Assembly (NCBI RefSeq): GCF_016545825.1
Contig: NC_052622.1
Span: 44,167,263 to 44,231,262 of the forward strand
Length of the DNA stretch: 64,000 nucleotides
DNA from: Eucalyptus grandis
Taxonomy: Eukaryota > Streptophyta > Magnoliopsida > Myrtales > Myrtaceae
Direction: 5' to 3'
Shown one piece after another: positions 23,655 to 34,238 of this stretch. The position numbers and the translations under genes were made by a program. The stretch's first letter is position 1, and each line of letters begins with the position of its first letter. Below the pieces are notes generated by a model, which worked only from the letters and a program-made list of their open reading frames with translations, had not been told where the DNA came from and ran no database searches.

Positions 23655-25483
23655 AGAAATTGCCTTCTATATGTCTTGGCATTTTTTTTTTTTTTCTTTT
23701 TTTATCATCAAACAAGTGAGAACGAGCAACCAGTGCCAACAACCATTGATAGGAGTTCTACACCAGTGACCAGAAGTTTCATAACTTAAGGATGGTGGTA
23801 TAGGGCGAGAGGAGTCCATGCATCGGATGAAAGCCCCCCTTGAGAGCAAATTCTGCCCATATTAGTCATAGAGACAAAGAATGGCCAAGGTTTTCAAGAA
23901 CCCTTAGGCTGGATGTCGACGGGCCTACAAGTAGAGATGCGTGATTTAATGGTAAGACAATGATTGTCGCGTGTCCAGTCTAAGAGATACTACTTTTGAC
24001 GTAAAATTCAGATATAATTGGTATCAAGATTTAAGCGGGAACAGTTGGTGCTCAAAAGGGCGTGCAATATTGAAAGAGGGGTTATTACTTGCTAAACAAG
24101 TCGTGCGAGCATCGTCAACAAGTTAGGAAATAATAACATGTGGATAAAGCGGTTAAGCAAAGAACATGGGAGAAATTAGGAGTGACTTTCAAGGGAGAAT
24201 CAATCGACCGATGGGTACTAGATTGTCCTATAAATACCACAGACAATCCAAAGAAGAGACCCGCCCAAACAACACATCAAAATAATTTATCTTATCCTAT
24301 AAGTACTTTTAGTCTAGCTTAGTTTAGTTATAGTTTTGGATTCCCATCATTGATTCAATTCTGGTGAGTGTCTATATTCTAGATAATGCTGTTAATTAGA
24401 TTCCAGTGTTGTTCTGCTATCCAGCATTGTTGATTAAATTCCGACGTTATGTCATCAGACCCATCTAGGAGCAATGCCTTCCCGGTATCATTTCCACCGT
24501 CCAGCTTCATTGATTAAATTCCGACGCTGTATCCTTAAACCCATATAAGACTAGTACGTTCTTCGTATCATTTATGCTATTGTTGATACCTAAATTTGAC
24601 CATTTTATTAATGGCTTTATCATATAGAAAATTAGGGATTAATTTTTAACCCTAAATAAAAATTAATTTTCAATAAATTACATCACATATAGACTTTAGG
24701 AGCATTAGCATCACTAGTATTAATTAAAAAAAGAAAATCTGAATTTTTAAAAATTAAATTAATAAATTTATTATTAAAAAATAGTTAATTAAAAGAAAAG
24801 TAAAATGAATAATTTTCATCGAGTATGTTTTCATTAAAATGCATTGCACATAGGCATTAGGAGCATTTATGTTACTATCACTAATTATTAAATTTTTTAA
24901 AAATCAAATAAAAATCATTAAAAAATCGAAAGTTATAAAAAGCGAGACCAAGCCAAGGGTAGGCTGGTTCGACCGTCTTTCTCTTCCCTTCTTCCTCTTT
25001 CTCGTTTGGACCTAGTCCATGTCCCCTCTTTGCTGTGGCCCGTCCGCCGGCCTTCCCTCCTCCTCCTTCTCTCTCACGCATTTTCTCTATTCGCTGTCGA
25101 CCGACCCCACCGCTTATTCCCGACAAAAAGAGGAGCTCGTTATCTCGTGGCCCTTCCTCTTCTCTTGACAAGCCACGATGCCTTATTGAATCCGCGGGGC
25201 CCATCGAATGACCAGTGCAATCAACATCGTGGGACAAGACAGAGTCATGATTGCCGACGGGAGGGTGAACCATCACGACCATCCGATGTGAACCGGGACG
25301 GGCGGGCGGGCTCCACCACGTGGGTCCAGTCCCCTCCACGGGCCCCACGTTTGTCCAATCTTTTCATACAATCGGAACATTCTTTCGTACCACCCTTCAC
25401 GGGTAAAGGGAAACGCACCCGGCAAGGCCACACGGAGTGGAAAAATAAATAGAGATTTTCTTTGTTTTGGTGGTAAAATAAAT
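23655..25483. repeat. 1.83-kb tandem unit, copy A1
   Basis: Starts AGAAATTGCCTTC and runs to the next AGAAATTGCC at 25484, a period of 1,829 bp. It contains a T-run with a SINE-like stretch (23690-23870), a promoter-like CCTATAAATACC at about 24229, an ~80-bp internal repeat array (24395-24580) and then TGTTGATACC with AT-rich DNA. The same unit occurs at 60797-62620 (period 1,824) and 62621 to the window end. No protein-coding region is convincing, although it includes GC-rich stretches that stay open by chance. Confidence 0.8.
24395..24580. repeat. ~80-bp repeat array, left part
   Basis: Repeats of a motif CCAGCATTGTTGATTAAATT...GACGTTGTGTCATC...CTAGGAGCAATGCC. The array resumes at 29460-29730 after a 4.9-kb element, and also occurs in the tandem units at 61500-61690 and 63340-63520. 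Confidence 0.65.
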
Positions 25484-28400
25484 AGAAATTGCCTTCTATA
25501 TGTATTGGCATTTTTTTTTCTTTTTTTATCGTCAAAACAGTGAGAACGAGCGACCGGTGCCAACAACCCTTTATAGGAGTTCCACACCAATGACCAAATG
25601 TTTCATAACTTAAGGATGGTGGTACGGGGCGAGAGGAGTCCATGCATCGAATGAAAACCCATTGTGAGAGCCGAGCCAAAGTTATCCTATGCCCCTTGGT
25701 GTGGTTAGAATCTAAATTGCCAATGAATGAGAGCTAGACCTCCGAATAGGGCTGAACTGTTCTCAATCCGGTTCGATTCCTGTCCGATCAAATGAAACCT
25801 GTCACTTTTTTTTTCCCGCTACTTCATTCTATATGTTAAGAAGAAATAATAATAATAATAAATAGTTACTTTTATTTTTTAAGAAATAAAAATATATATA
25901 ATTGGTCAAGTTCGATTCTCCCTTGAAATCACAACCAAATCGCCCGGACATTAATTTTACTTTTAGGAACCAGTAATCTAGCCAACATTCTCGAGATCCA
26001 TTTTGCACACCCCTGCTCCTGTGATTGTAGGGCATGCGACCCTTTGCTCTCCGATACTAATTGTAGAGTGTGCAGCTTATAAGATATACGGAAGCGTTGT
26101 GGTGGTTACACGAGAGAATTGTAATAGACGACTCAAAGACACGTTATACTAGACTCCGTTACAAATAAATCACTCAGAATAATCACTCTTAACACAATTA
26201 TTACAATATATTCTCTCTAATCACATACTCAAAAGACTCAAAATTAACCAGTACATGCACACACTTAGCTATTCTATTTTTCCTTATCAAACATGGAGGA
26301 AGAACTCGCTCACATAGAGCTACTGAGGCTCACTTGAAGTTCATTGTTGCATCTAGTGACTTCCTATTCCAAAGCTCTCGTTGCTAGAGTCTTCCCGAAG
26401 CTCACATGCATGTGGCTTCCCCAAAACTCACCTTTGCATCTGGTGGCTTCTTTTCTGGCCTGAGGTTCTTTGTCTACGCGTGGTGTGAGGCTATCTCCCT
26501 AGCCTGAGGCTCTTTCCCTGAGTCTCTCTATTCTCAGTGTAATATTAGGCTAGTGGGCCCCACAAGAAGAATAAGAAAAAGAAGTTGAAAAGTCAATAAA
26601 ACAAAAGTGAGAGGGGAGGGGGCTAGGCTAAATAGAAGCTTAGAGCTCCCTCGACCAAAAAGAAAAGAAAGAAGAAGAAAGAAAAGGAGTTTTAGCACGC
26701 ACATGTCTCGAATGCCTCGCCAAGCCAATTTGACTCCATAACGCAACGCCCAGTAAGAGACTAAGCTCCTCGTTCATCCAGTCGAAGTAATTTATGGGTT
26801 TGAGGTTCAAATTCAGAATTTTTGGTTTTGGGGTGTGACACTCAGTCGGTCTATTCTGCTTTGCCAGCGGTGGCTTGAGGCTGTAGAGCCTCCCTGAGAC
26901 CTTTCGGCCTTTTTCAAATGCTTCTCGTGAAGCCTTATTTATAGGCTCAAGTTTCACCGCCTTCAGTTGCCGACTTCAGTGTGGACTGAGAGTTGCCGAA
27001 ACTTTTTCTTCACTACTAAGGAGTCCACGTCATCCTGCTGTCAAGTTGTGTTTCTTCCTTTTGTCAATCTTATAAACCGCATGCTTTTCTCTAAAGCTCT
27101 TCAACGGACTCAACCAGCCCACTATTTTTAACCTTTCAAACTGCACAAGTGACTTTCTTCTTTCACCGACTCAACGTTAGGTGTTGACTCCAACAGTGAT
27201 CAGGGAGACTTTGAGGGATTTTCAGAATTGTGACAAGAGAAAGTCTCGAGCCACTTGAAAGTGCCGTGCTAAAGGATTGGATAATCAATTAGAGGCTTAA
27301 AATAGAGAGAGAGAGCGAGTGAGGGGAGGAGACGAGTTTTTTGCGTGAAGCTTTTTCTGGTTTTGGTGCCAAGGGAAGCAAGCTGTTGAGATGGCTTCTT
27401 CTTTGGCTGAGGGAGAGCAACCGAGAGAGAGAGAGAGAGCCCTCGGTGTAGGGAGAGAGAGACTGTGAGAGAGGGGGTCCTGGTTTTTTTCTGCGGGTTT
27501 TGGTCGAGAAAAAGTTTTGGGGGGTGTTCTCTGCAGCCTCTCCACACGCAGAGAGGGGTACCTCCCTTTTCTTGGCTGGAAGCAGATCGCAAAGCAAGAA
27601 TCGTGGAGCGAGAGATAAGAGACAAACGTGCGCTAGCCTCGAGCTCCGACCGAAGAAGACGACGACGATCGATCGTCGCGCTCGGACCTCGACTGCCGAC
27701 CCTCGACGACGCGTGACTCTCCCTACGTAGGTTTCTCTGAGTTTTATTTTGATTTGCTGCGAGTTGCGTTGATTTCCCGAGGATGCCGGTTCGGAGGAGT
27801 GCGGGGCAACCGGACGTAACCCGATCTATCGAGCTCGCCCATTGTTCACCGCCCCCGAACCGGGTAGGGGCCTGGAACTGGACACTCACTCCGCAAACCA
27901 TTGTCTTGTCCTGTTTTGGCAGAACTGTGAAACAACTCGTTTTTTTTTTCTTTTTTTTGGGGTCCATAGGCGTGCTAAGTTTGGGAGAGCTGATGTGGTT
28001 GTTTTGGTTTGTCTGATGGCTTCTGTTGGGTCTATGTCCGGATTTGAGTGCAAAAGATGTTCAATATCTCCCTTGCAGCCACTGCGTACCACGTGTTTGA
28101 CCAAATGCCCTAGAGAAAACCGGAGAACAGTCCCTGCTTTCAACTCGAGATCGTTTCGTGTTCGTTTATATACTCGTGGAATCATGTCAGATTTTTATGT
28201 TTTCGCTGTGTTTCTACGTGATTGTCGCAAAATGGTTGGGTACCGTCGAGTTGGCGACGATTTTTCTTGGTTCTGGTAAATAGATTAGTGCTTGCCGGAG
28301 TTTGTGGCCGGCGGTGGTCGACGCCGGTCGGGATGGATGGCCGGCGGGTGGTGAAGGATCGGCGGTTGTACGGTCACCGGCGACCAAGGATAGCCGCGTC

Positions 28401-29459
28401 GGTGAAGGTGTTGTTCCGGTGGGAAGCAAGCTTCGGGCGTGGGAGGAAACCGTTGGGGAAGAAAGCACGTGAAGAAGAAGATCAAAGGGGGAGAAAAAAA
28501 GAAAGAAAAAGAAAAGTTGTAATTAAAATATTAATATTAAAATTAAAAAAAAAGGTTTTAAGAAATAGTTTTTTAATTGGGTCGAGTCCGGGTTGTCGGA
28601 TTGGGTCAACGGGCCGGATCGGATTCATCCGGTCCGAACCGCTTCCCGTATATAATGATATTAAATATTAAAAAATTCAAAATTCAAAATTTCAAAATTT
28701 TACATAAAAATCCAAAAATTTGTGAAAATTGAGAAACTTTCAGAAAATATTTAAAAATTCGAAAAATATTTTTTTAAAATAAAATTATAAAATCCAGAAT
28801 TTTTGGATAATTTGAAAATTCATTTTTTCATGAAAATTCCGAAAATCAGAAAAATAAAAATTCCCTGAAAAGGATAAAATTAATCCATTGGGCTATTTTT
28901 TCCTAAAAAGTGAAAGCATTTCAATTTATAATTATGCTCAAAATTGACTAAGTCCTTAAAGACAAATATTCCTTAATTGCGCACTTTCTATATGTTGATG
29001 GTTTCCTTTGGCTTAGTTAGCAATGGCATGCTCCTTATTTGATAATGTTAAATATTTGCTCTCACATGCAATTTATTTAACGCTTTCCTTGGCTGCTAAT
29101 TATTATTTTAATGATTGTGTATTTGCATAATCACCTTACATGTTAGTGGACAAGTGTAAATGAACAAGATTATGTACTAAAAAGACACTAATTGATTAAT
29201 TAGTGCAATTAAGTCCCTGACTTTACATTCTCTAATTGCGTAAGAAGAGAGTACATTCATATACCCCACTTGGTTTTTAGCCAATCTCAATAAGCTTGTG
29301 GTGACTCATTTTTTAGAAAATTTTCATACTCTTAATTTGAACACTTAATGTTGTGCGAGGTATGAATTTGGGAAAACTCGTGCTGATCATTGGCCGTAGG
29401 CTCGTCCTTTAGGTAAGAGTCCTTAACATATTCCCTCCTCCGAGGGGTAAGTCGCAACA
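24581..29459. mobile_element. 4.9-kb non-coding LTR-like element interrupting the repeat array
   Basis: Starts TGTTGATACC and ends GTCGCAACA, with flanks GCTAT (24576-24580) and ACTAT (29460-29464) that match at 4 of 5 bases. On the minus strand the ends read TGTTGCGAC...GGTATCAACA, like other LTR-type ends in this window. It holds a partial second 1.83-kb unit (25484-25690), AT-rich arms, and a GC-rich part (27250-28660) with GA-rich runs. I recognise no gag or pol. It could be a large non-autonomous LTR element or a composite. The open frames inside (for example 27967-27269, minus) have low-complexity compositions and no known domain. Confidence 0.45.
25484..25690. repeat. 1.83-kb tandem unit, partial copy A2
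   Basis: The first ~205 bp of the unit again, then sequence diverges at about GAGCCGAGCC. Confirms that block A also once held tandem copies. Confidence 0.75.
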
Positions 29460-29880
29460 ACTATCCAGCGTCGTTGATTAGATTTCGACAGTATATCATC
29501 GAATCTATCAAGGAGCAATGCCTTCTTGGTATTGCTTCTACGTTCGATATCGTTGATTAGATTTCATTTCGACGTTGTGACAGTACCTACCCAATGTTCT
29601 TTTCACCGTCCAGCATTGTCGAATTAATTCCAACGTTGTGTCCTCTAACCCATCTAGTCATTTCTATCATTAACGTTGTGGATTAAATTTCAACGTTGTG
29701 TAATCCATTTGATCTTGTGAGTTTTTATTAATATATTGAAGGGTGTTTGAATCAGGCTATTGATTAGATTTTGAAACTTGTCATCATTAATTTCGAGCTT
29801 GTATTGAATGATTTCATTAGACTCAAGACTATTATATTTATATTTGTTTGCTTTTGACCCTCTCTATCTAATACTACTAT
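29460..29880. repeat. ~80-bp repeat array, right part, and AT-rich DNA
   Basis: Three or four degenerate repeats of the GTTGATTAGATT...CGACGTTGTG type to about 29730, then plain AT-rich sequence. No gene seen. Confidence 0.6.
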
Positions 29881-29963
29881 AGAATCTGAGCCTCCTTAAA
29901 TAAAAAAAAATATTTAATGAAAAATATTTCGTTACGACAACTGAAATCGGCGAAACAGGATCC

Positions 29964-30065
29964 TTGCTCCTTTATATAAGCTACCAAAGTTGGTGGAAGC
30001 CTCCTCATTTATGGTTGCTCCTTTATATAAGCTACCAAAGTTGGTGGAGGCCTCCTCATTTATGG
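29964..30065 (+). promoter_or_regulatory. P3 promoter: 51-bp tandem duplication with a TATA box in each copy
   Basis: Two adjacent 51-bp units (29964-30014 and 30015-30065), identical except one base (GGAAGCC against GGAGGCC). Each holds TTTATATAAG, at 29971-29980 and 30022-30031. The second TATA lies about 145 bp before the P3 ATG at 30175, a normal distance. P1, P2, P4, P5 and P6 have unrelated upstream DNA without this duplication. Confidence 0.75.
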
Positions 30066-30174
30066 CACAAACTTGCCTCCTGCTAACTTTCCAGCTTGTT
30101 GGTTGTCGAGTTTGACTTTTCTTCTAGGCAAGTTGCGGCTTCTATAGAAGAGGAGTGAGATCCAGAGAGAGGTG

Positions 30175-33100
30175 ATGGACGAGGACGCTTCTTCAGACAC
30201 TTTGGGAGAGGTGCAAGCGGTCGCGGGAGTGGCGCAAGCGGCCGCGGGACGGGTGCAAGCGACCCCCGCCACGGCACACTTCATCAAAGATGTTCCTCCA
30301 CGCGTCAACGCAGGAGCACCTGGTCACAACGTTCCCAATGCCAACGTGGGAGAATGGACCACCAGTCTTTGTGCTTGCTTCGGCGATATACCCAATTGTA
30401 AGTCTTTTTCTCCAAACAAAAATTCCGCAGAATTCGATCTTGCTTTGTCAATCGTGCATTGAGGTTTGTCATGCCGATGACGTTATTTGTTAGAGATATA
30501 TATAATAAATTCTTCATAACTCTTAACGTATTGATCATCTTCCATTTTTGTTCTCAACGAAGGCTTTATCACCTGTGTCTGCCCGTGCATCACGTTCGGC
30601 CAGAACGCTGAGATCATAGACAGAGGAAACATCAGTAAGCGAAAAACCTCAACGAATCCTTGTCTTATCGAACAACTATGATTAAGGTTCGATTTCCTCC
30701 TACTAACAATTTGACCTTGGCTAATGAATTGGCAGCTTGTATGCGTGCCGCGTCTTTTTGCTGCATGGTATGCAATTTATGTATTTGTTCGTTCTGCTAC
30801 ACATGCACTTACCGGACCAAGCTCCGCGGCTTCTTCTCGATCCCTGGCAACCAGTGCGGAGATTGTTTCGTGCACCTTTTGTGCCAGCCATGCGCGCTTT
30901 GCCAAGAGTATCGGGAGCTCAAGAACCGCGGGTTCGATCCCTCTGTTGGTAAATTCATTACCCTATTTGTACTTCGTCCAAGTAATTCTTCGTTCTTGAC
31001 TTCCTGTCAATACTCAAAAAGAACAAAAAAGAACATCGAAACTAGATTGAAACCCATCTAAGCGACCATAAGCCACCAAAGAACTCGACATAAGAAACAC
31101 AATAATCCTAAGGTTACGTTTGGTCGTCTGAATTTCTAATCTGAATAGGACTAGATAGGATAGAATATGAAATCTTTGGATTTTTTTATATCCTGTCTAT
31201 TGTTTGGTGAATCACAATATTAAAGTCGGATATATTCACATCATATATATATATGCAACATATCCTTATAAATGAACCGAAATGTTCATAAATAGATATG
31301 ATGAAAATCTCTTGTTACACTATTCCTTGATTTATTTTTATTTTATTTGTATTTTATTTTACCTCTTTTTTATATTATTTTCTTTATTATTTCTTTTTCC
31401 TCTTTCATCATTCTTTAATAAATTTTTATCAAATAGTAAATTGTACTAACATACCTAAAATACAAAAATACCTAAAATATATAATAAATATAAGTATTTA
31501 ATTTATAAATTGAATGTTTATTATAAGATATAATTAAAGTTGAATATATAAATTAAAATAAGATTAATTAAAAATAAATTTTTATTGTTTTTATTTTTAA
31601 TTTCTTAAATTAGAATTCAAATATTATTTATATTGAAATATAATTTCAATTTGTTAATTTAATAAGTTTGTTATTTGAGAAAAATAACTTTCCTATTATG
31701 AATATTAGAAATCTTATCCACCTTTATCCCATCTCCCATGGGATAATTTTATTTTGCTTATATCCCCTTTATATCTGACTGTCTTAAGCGAGCACCAAAC
31801 GTAGGATATGATAAATCATATCCCGACTGCCAAACGCAACCTAATAGGATGTGGTCCGTTTGGTTCTGCATGTTTCTGTGCTAACGAAGGACACAACTGC
31901 TTTTCTCTCCGTTTGATTGGTATTACTTGGAAGTAATATGGGATTTATAATTCACAATATGAAGAGTTCTTTTGAGTTTCTTGTTGTGAAGATAGATAAT
32001 CTAACTTAACTTAGTGGTTAGAGTATTGCTTTCATCTGGCGAGGACTGAACATCTCAAATCCAAGTTTCTTGTTGTGAAGATAGATAATCTAACTTAACT
32101 TAGTGGTTGGAGTATTGCTTTCATATGGCGAGGACTGAATGGTTCAAATCCAAGTTTGTTGTTGTGAAGATAGATGATTTTACTTAACTTAGTGGTTAGA
32201 GTATTGCTTGCGAGGGTTGAATGGTTCAAATTCAATAGTAGTTTAAACTTATTAGATTCCATTGGTAAATTCGATAGTGCTATTTTTAATTCTTAAAAGA
32301 AAGGAACAAACTCTATAGTTTTTATCATGATAAGCTATTATTATTGATAAGTTATCGGAATAATAAGTCTTAGTAATAAAATAAGGCGGCGCACTTGTTT
32401 ATGGACAATTAGAATATTGTCTCTTGAATTGCCAAATATTCCATTATTCCTATCAAATCTATTCTTAAACTTACAAATCAACAAACAAAAGAAAAAGTAA
32501 ATAGACCTAGTCCGATGAATCATGATTCTATCCATTATATTGAACATCGATCCCATTTGTATTTTGGATACCCGTATAAGAAGATTGTTGAAATGAAAAA
32601 TTCCTGAAATTTAAGGGTTGTGGAGGCTAAAGCAACTGTTGAAGTCATCATTTTTTTTATAAGTACACTAGAATTAATTTAATCCTAAAAATTTCAAAAT
32701 GTATAATCAAATTCTAAAACTTACCTTCAAAGTGTTGAGTTCTAACACTTTCAAAAAAGTACAATCAAAATCTAATACTTGTCAAGAAAGTGCAATCGAA
32801 TTCTAAAACTTTTAAAATGTGCAATCAATGAAATGACATGATTGGACTAATTTGATAAATTTTAAGACTTAATTGCTCTAATTGAAATGCTTAGAATGTA
32901 AGTGCATTTTCGTGACAATTTTCAAGACTTATTTTCACTTTTTGAAGGTTTTAAGACTCAATTATACTTTTACGACAAGTTTTAAGACTTTCAATGCACT
33001 TGTCTTTTTTTTTTTTTTTTTTTTTAATCTAGCATCAATCCATTTAATGTTAAAAAGATCCGTTGGAGGAAGGTTGGCTTTTTTTTTTTTTAATTTAAAA

Positions 33101-33564
33101 AAAGAAAGAAAATGTCCCATGTATAAAATCTCTTATGACAAGGTTATTTAAGATTGCCAAAGCCCTGTGTTTTAGGAAGATTTGGGCAAGTCCAATTTCA
33201 CTTTTGATACCAATAGATTCTACTCAGTTGCGATTAGAGGCCTAAGTAAAGATAGATGCTTTGAGATTTTGACATGCATTTTGGCAGCTCAAATTACATA
33301 GAATACCATATTATTGGCGAGTGTTGAATACAAGACGCTTGTGACCGGTTAGATGTTTATTTCATGAATTTCATAGACCAATCTTAATACACCTAGCCTT
33401 ACTCGAAGATACTTATGTACTTATATGATATGAATATGATCAGTTAGATGTTTTCTTACGAAACACTATTGTGATGCGTAGGATGGGTTGCTAACCAGGA
33501 ACGAAGGACTCGGCAGGTTGAAACCATGGACCCTCCGTCAGTTCCCGGCAGCATGATTCGTTGA
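30175..33564 (+). CDS. PCR: P3: PLANT CADMIUM RESISTANCE / FW2.2-like protein (PLAC8 family), 196 aa, four exons
   Basis: The only PCR copy here that reads open throughout. Exons: 30175-30397, 30563-30634, 30736-30948 and 33482-33564, total 591 nt. Introns have GT-AG ends (GTAAGT, GTAAGC, GTAAAT donors; the last acceptor is GATGCGTAG). Exon 1 gives an Ala/Gln-rich N-terminus, then [17 protein letters not shown]. The exon 1-2 joint makes C-F-I-T-C-V-C-P-C with [13 protein letters not shown], the PLAC8 signature. Exon 3 has the cysteine-rich segment and [17 protein letters not shown] and [17 protein letters not shown]. Exon 4 ends [12 protein letters not shown] then [16 protein letters not shown] proteins are small plasma-membrane proteins; characterised members affect Cd/Zn efflux or organ cell number, and which applies here is unknown. 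Intron 3 (2.5 kb) holds a PIF MITE, tRNA relics and another MITE. ATG 30175 is the first ATG downstream of the TATA boxes in frame with the motifs. Confidence 0.88.
31112..31841. mobile_element. PIF/Harbinger (Tourist-like) MITE in P3 intron 3
   Basis: 730 bp with inverted ends GGTTACGTTTGG (31112-31123) and CCAAACGCAACC (31830-31841), 11 of 12 complementary, flanked by TAA on each side (31109-31111 and 31842-31844). The 3-bp TAA duplication is the PIF/Harbinger hallmark. The interior is AT-rich and non-coding. Absent from the matching positions in P1 and P5. Confidence 0.85.
31977..32239 (+). repeat. Three 89-bp tandem copies derived from plastid-type tRNA-Met(CAU)
   Basis: Units 31977-32065, 32066-32154 and 32155-32239. 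Each contains TTAGTGGTTAGAGTATTGC, then (in units 1 and 2) TTTCAT around the anticodon and, near the end, GGTTCAAATCC or a variant of this T-arm. This matches plastid elongator trnM-CAU closely. Upstream GAAGATAGATAATC is repeated with it, so the duplicated unit is larger than the tRNA. Unit 3 lacks the anticodon loop. The 5' acceptor half does not pair, so these are relics and not working tRNAs. A fourth, more decayed copy is at about 43350-43425. Confidence 0.7.
32650..33010. mobile_element. MITE of the GGATAAGTGCAAT family, diverged
   Basis: Repeats of TGCAATCGAATTCTAAAAC and reversed GTTTTAAGACTCAATT with ends ATAAGTACACTAG and GCAATGCACTTGTC read as degenerate forms of the 54947-55647 MITE ends. 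Boundaries approximate. Non-coding. Confidence 0.5.
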
Positions 33565-34229
33565 GGGATCTCTCGGGCCAACCTTCCCTTTCAAAAGCGT
33601 AGGAAAACCTAGCCGAGCCAGTCAAGCGATTGAGAGTACTTTGTGTGGCTTTTATTTTAGTTTCGGGGCTCTGTTGTAATTTCCAGAACTGGAAGTCGTA
33701 ATTTCGTACTCCATTGTAATATAAATAAGCTATGCTATCTCAAGTTATATCATAAAAACCTTGAAATTGAAGGGAATGATCCTTACAGCGGATTACAAGG
33801 TAGATTCGAGAAGGCTAACTTATTTAAGTCGTGGTTCATAGATCACGATGATAATTGCATGGTCGGTTGGCTTCTCATATTGTACAGACCGTAAAGGTCA
33901 TAGATTGACGACCAAAAAAGAGCCGTTATTCTCTGGCTTTTGTGTTGACCGATGATCCCGTCAGACAACCAAGAAAAGCAAACCGTTGAACGTGACAGAA
34001 AAAGATGTGTGTATATATATTACAAGGTTAAGGAGGGCTACTAGAGCAAATTGTATTATGTAGGCATTATCTAAGGGTGTCACTCCTGCTATGGAACGTA
34101 GGATTTGAGTCGTAATCAATTTCTCTATTCGGAAATGTACAAGCCCATCATCGGAGCCCATTGATGTGCCAAAAGTTAAAGCAGTTGGCAAAATAGAAAA
34201 ATGAGAATGGAACTTGCTAGCCATTGGGT
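33565..34229. other. Spacer between P3 and P4
   Basis: P3 3' flank; AATATAAATAAGC at about 33718-33730 is a possible polyadenylation signal. Matches the P1-P2 and P5-P6 spacers to about 34200. No gene seen. Confidence 0.5.
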
Positions 34230-34238
34230 GAGGGCTAG

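Larger units (their letters stand above)
2062..25690 (+). repeat. Segmental duplication block A
   Basis: From about 2062 the sequence matches 39377 onward nearly continuously: the LTR-like segment, P1, RLCK-fragment element, fold-back MITE, P2, minus-strand copia element, SINE, truncated MITE and 1.83-kb unit all recur in the same order and orientation as in block B. Differences are discrete insertions and deletions: the Sirevirus at 10514-20167 is only in A; a 2.6-kb insertion, most of the copia 5' half and about 300 bp near 43190-43490 are only in B. By eye, identity is high in the P2/P6 part and somewhat lower elsewhere. I judged block ends by where recognisable similarity stops, so they are approximate. 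Confidence 0.85.

Noticed and set aside
25006..25452. 148-codon stretch in the tandem unit, with antisense partners
   Set aside because: GC-rich segment open in several frames; the copy at 62100-62570 is not open in the same frame.
27269..27967. Open stretch of 232 codons on the minus strand
   Set aside because: GA/CT-rich low-complexity DNA inside the 4.9-kb element; Ser/Leu runs in several frames, no recognisable motif.
31977..32239. Functional tRNA-Met genes
   Set aside because: The 5' acceptor strand does not pair with the 3' end, and one unit lacks the anticodon loop; these are relics.
31977..32239. CRISPR-like array from evenly spaced 89-bp units
   Set aside because: Units are directly adjacent with no spacers, and the genome is a plant nuclear genome.
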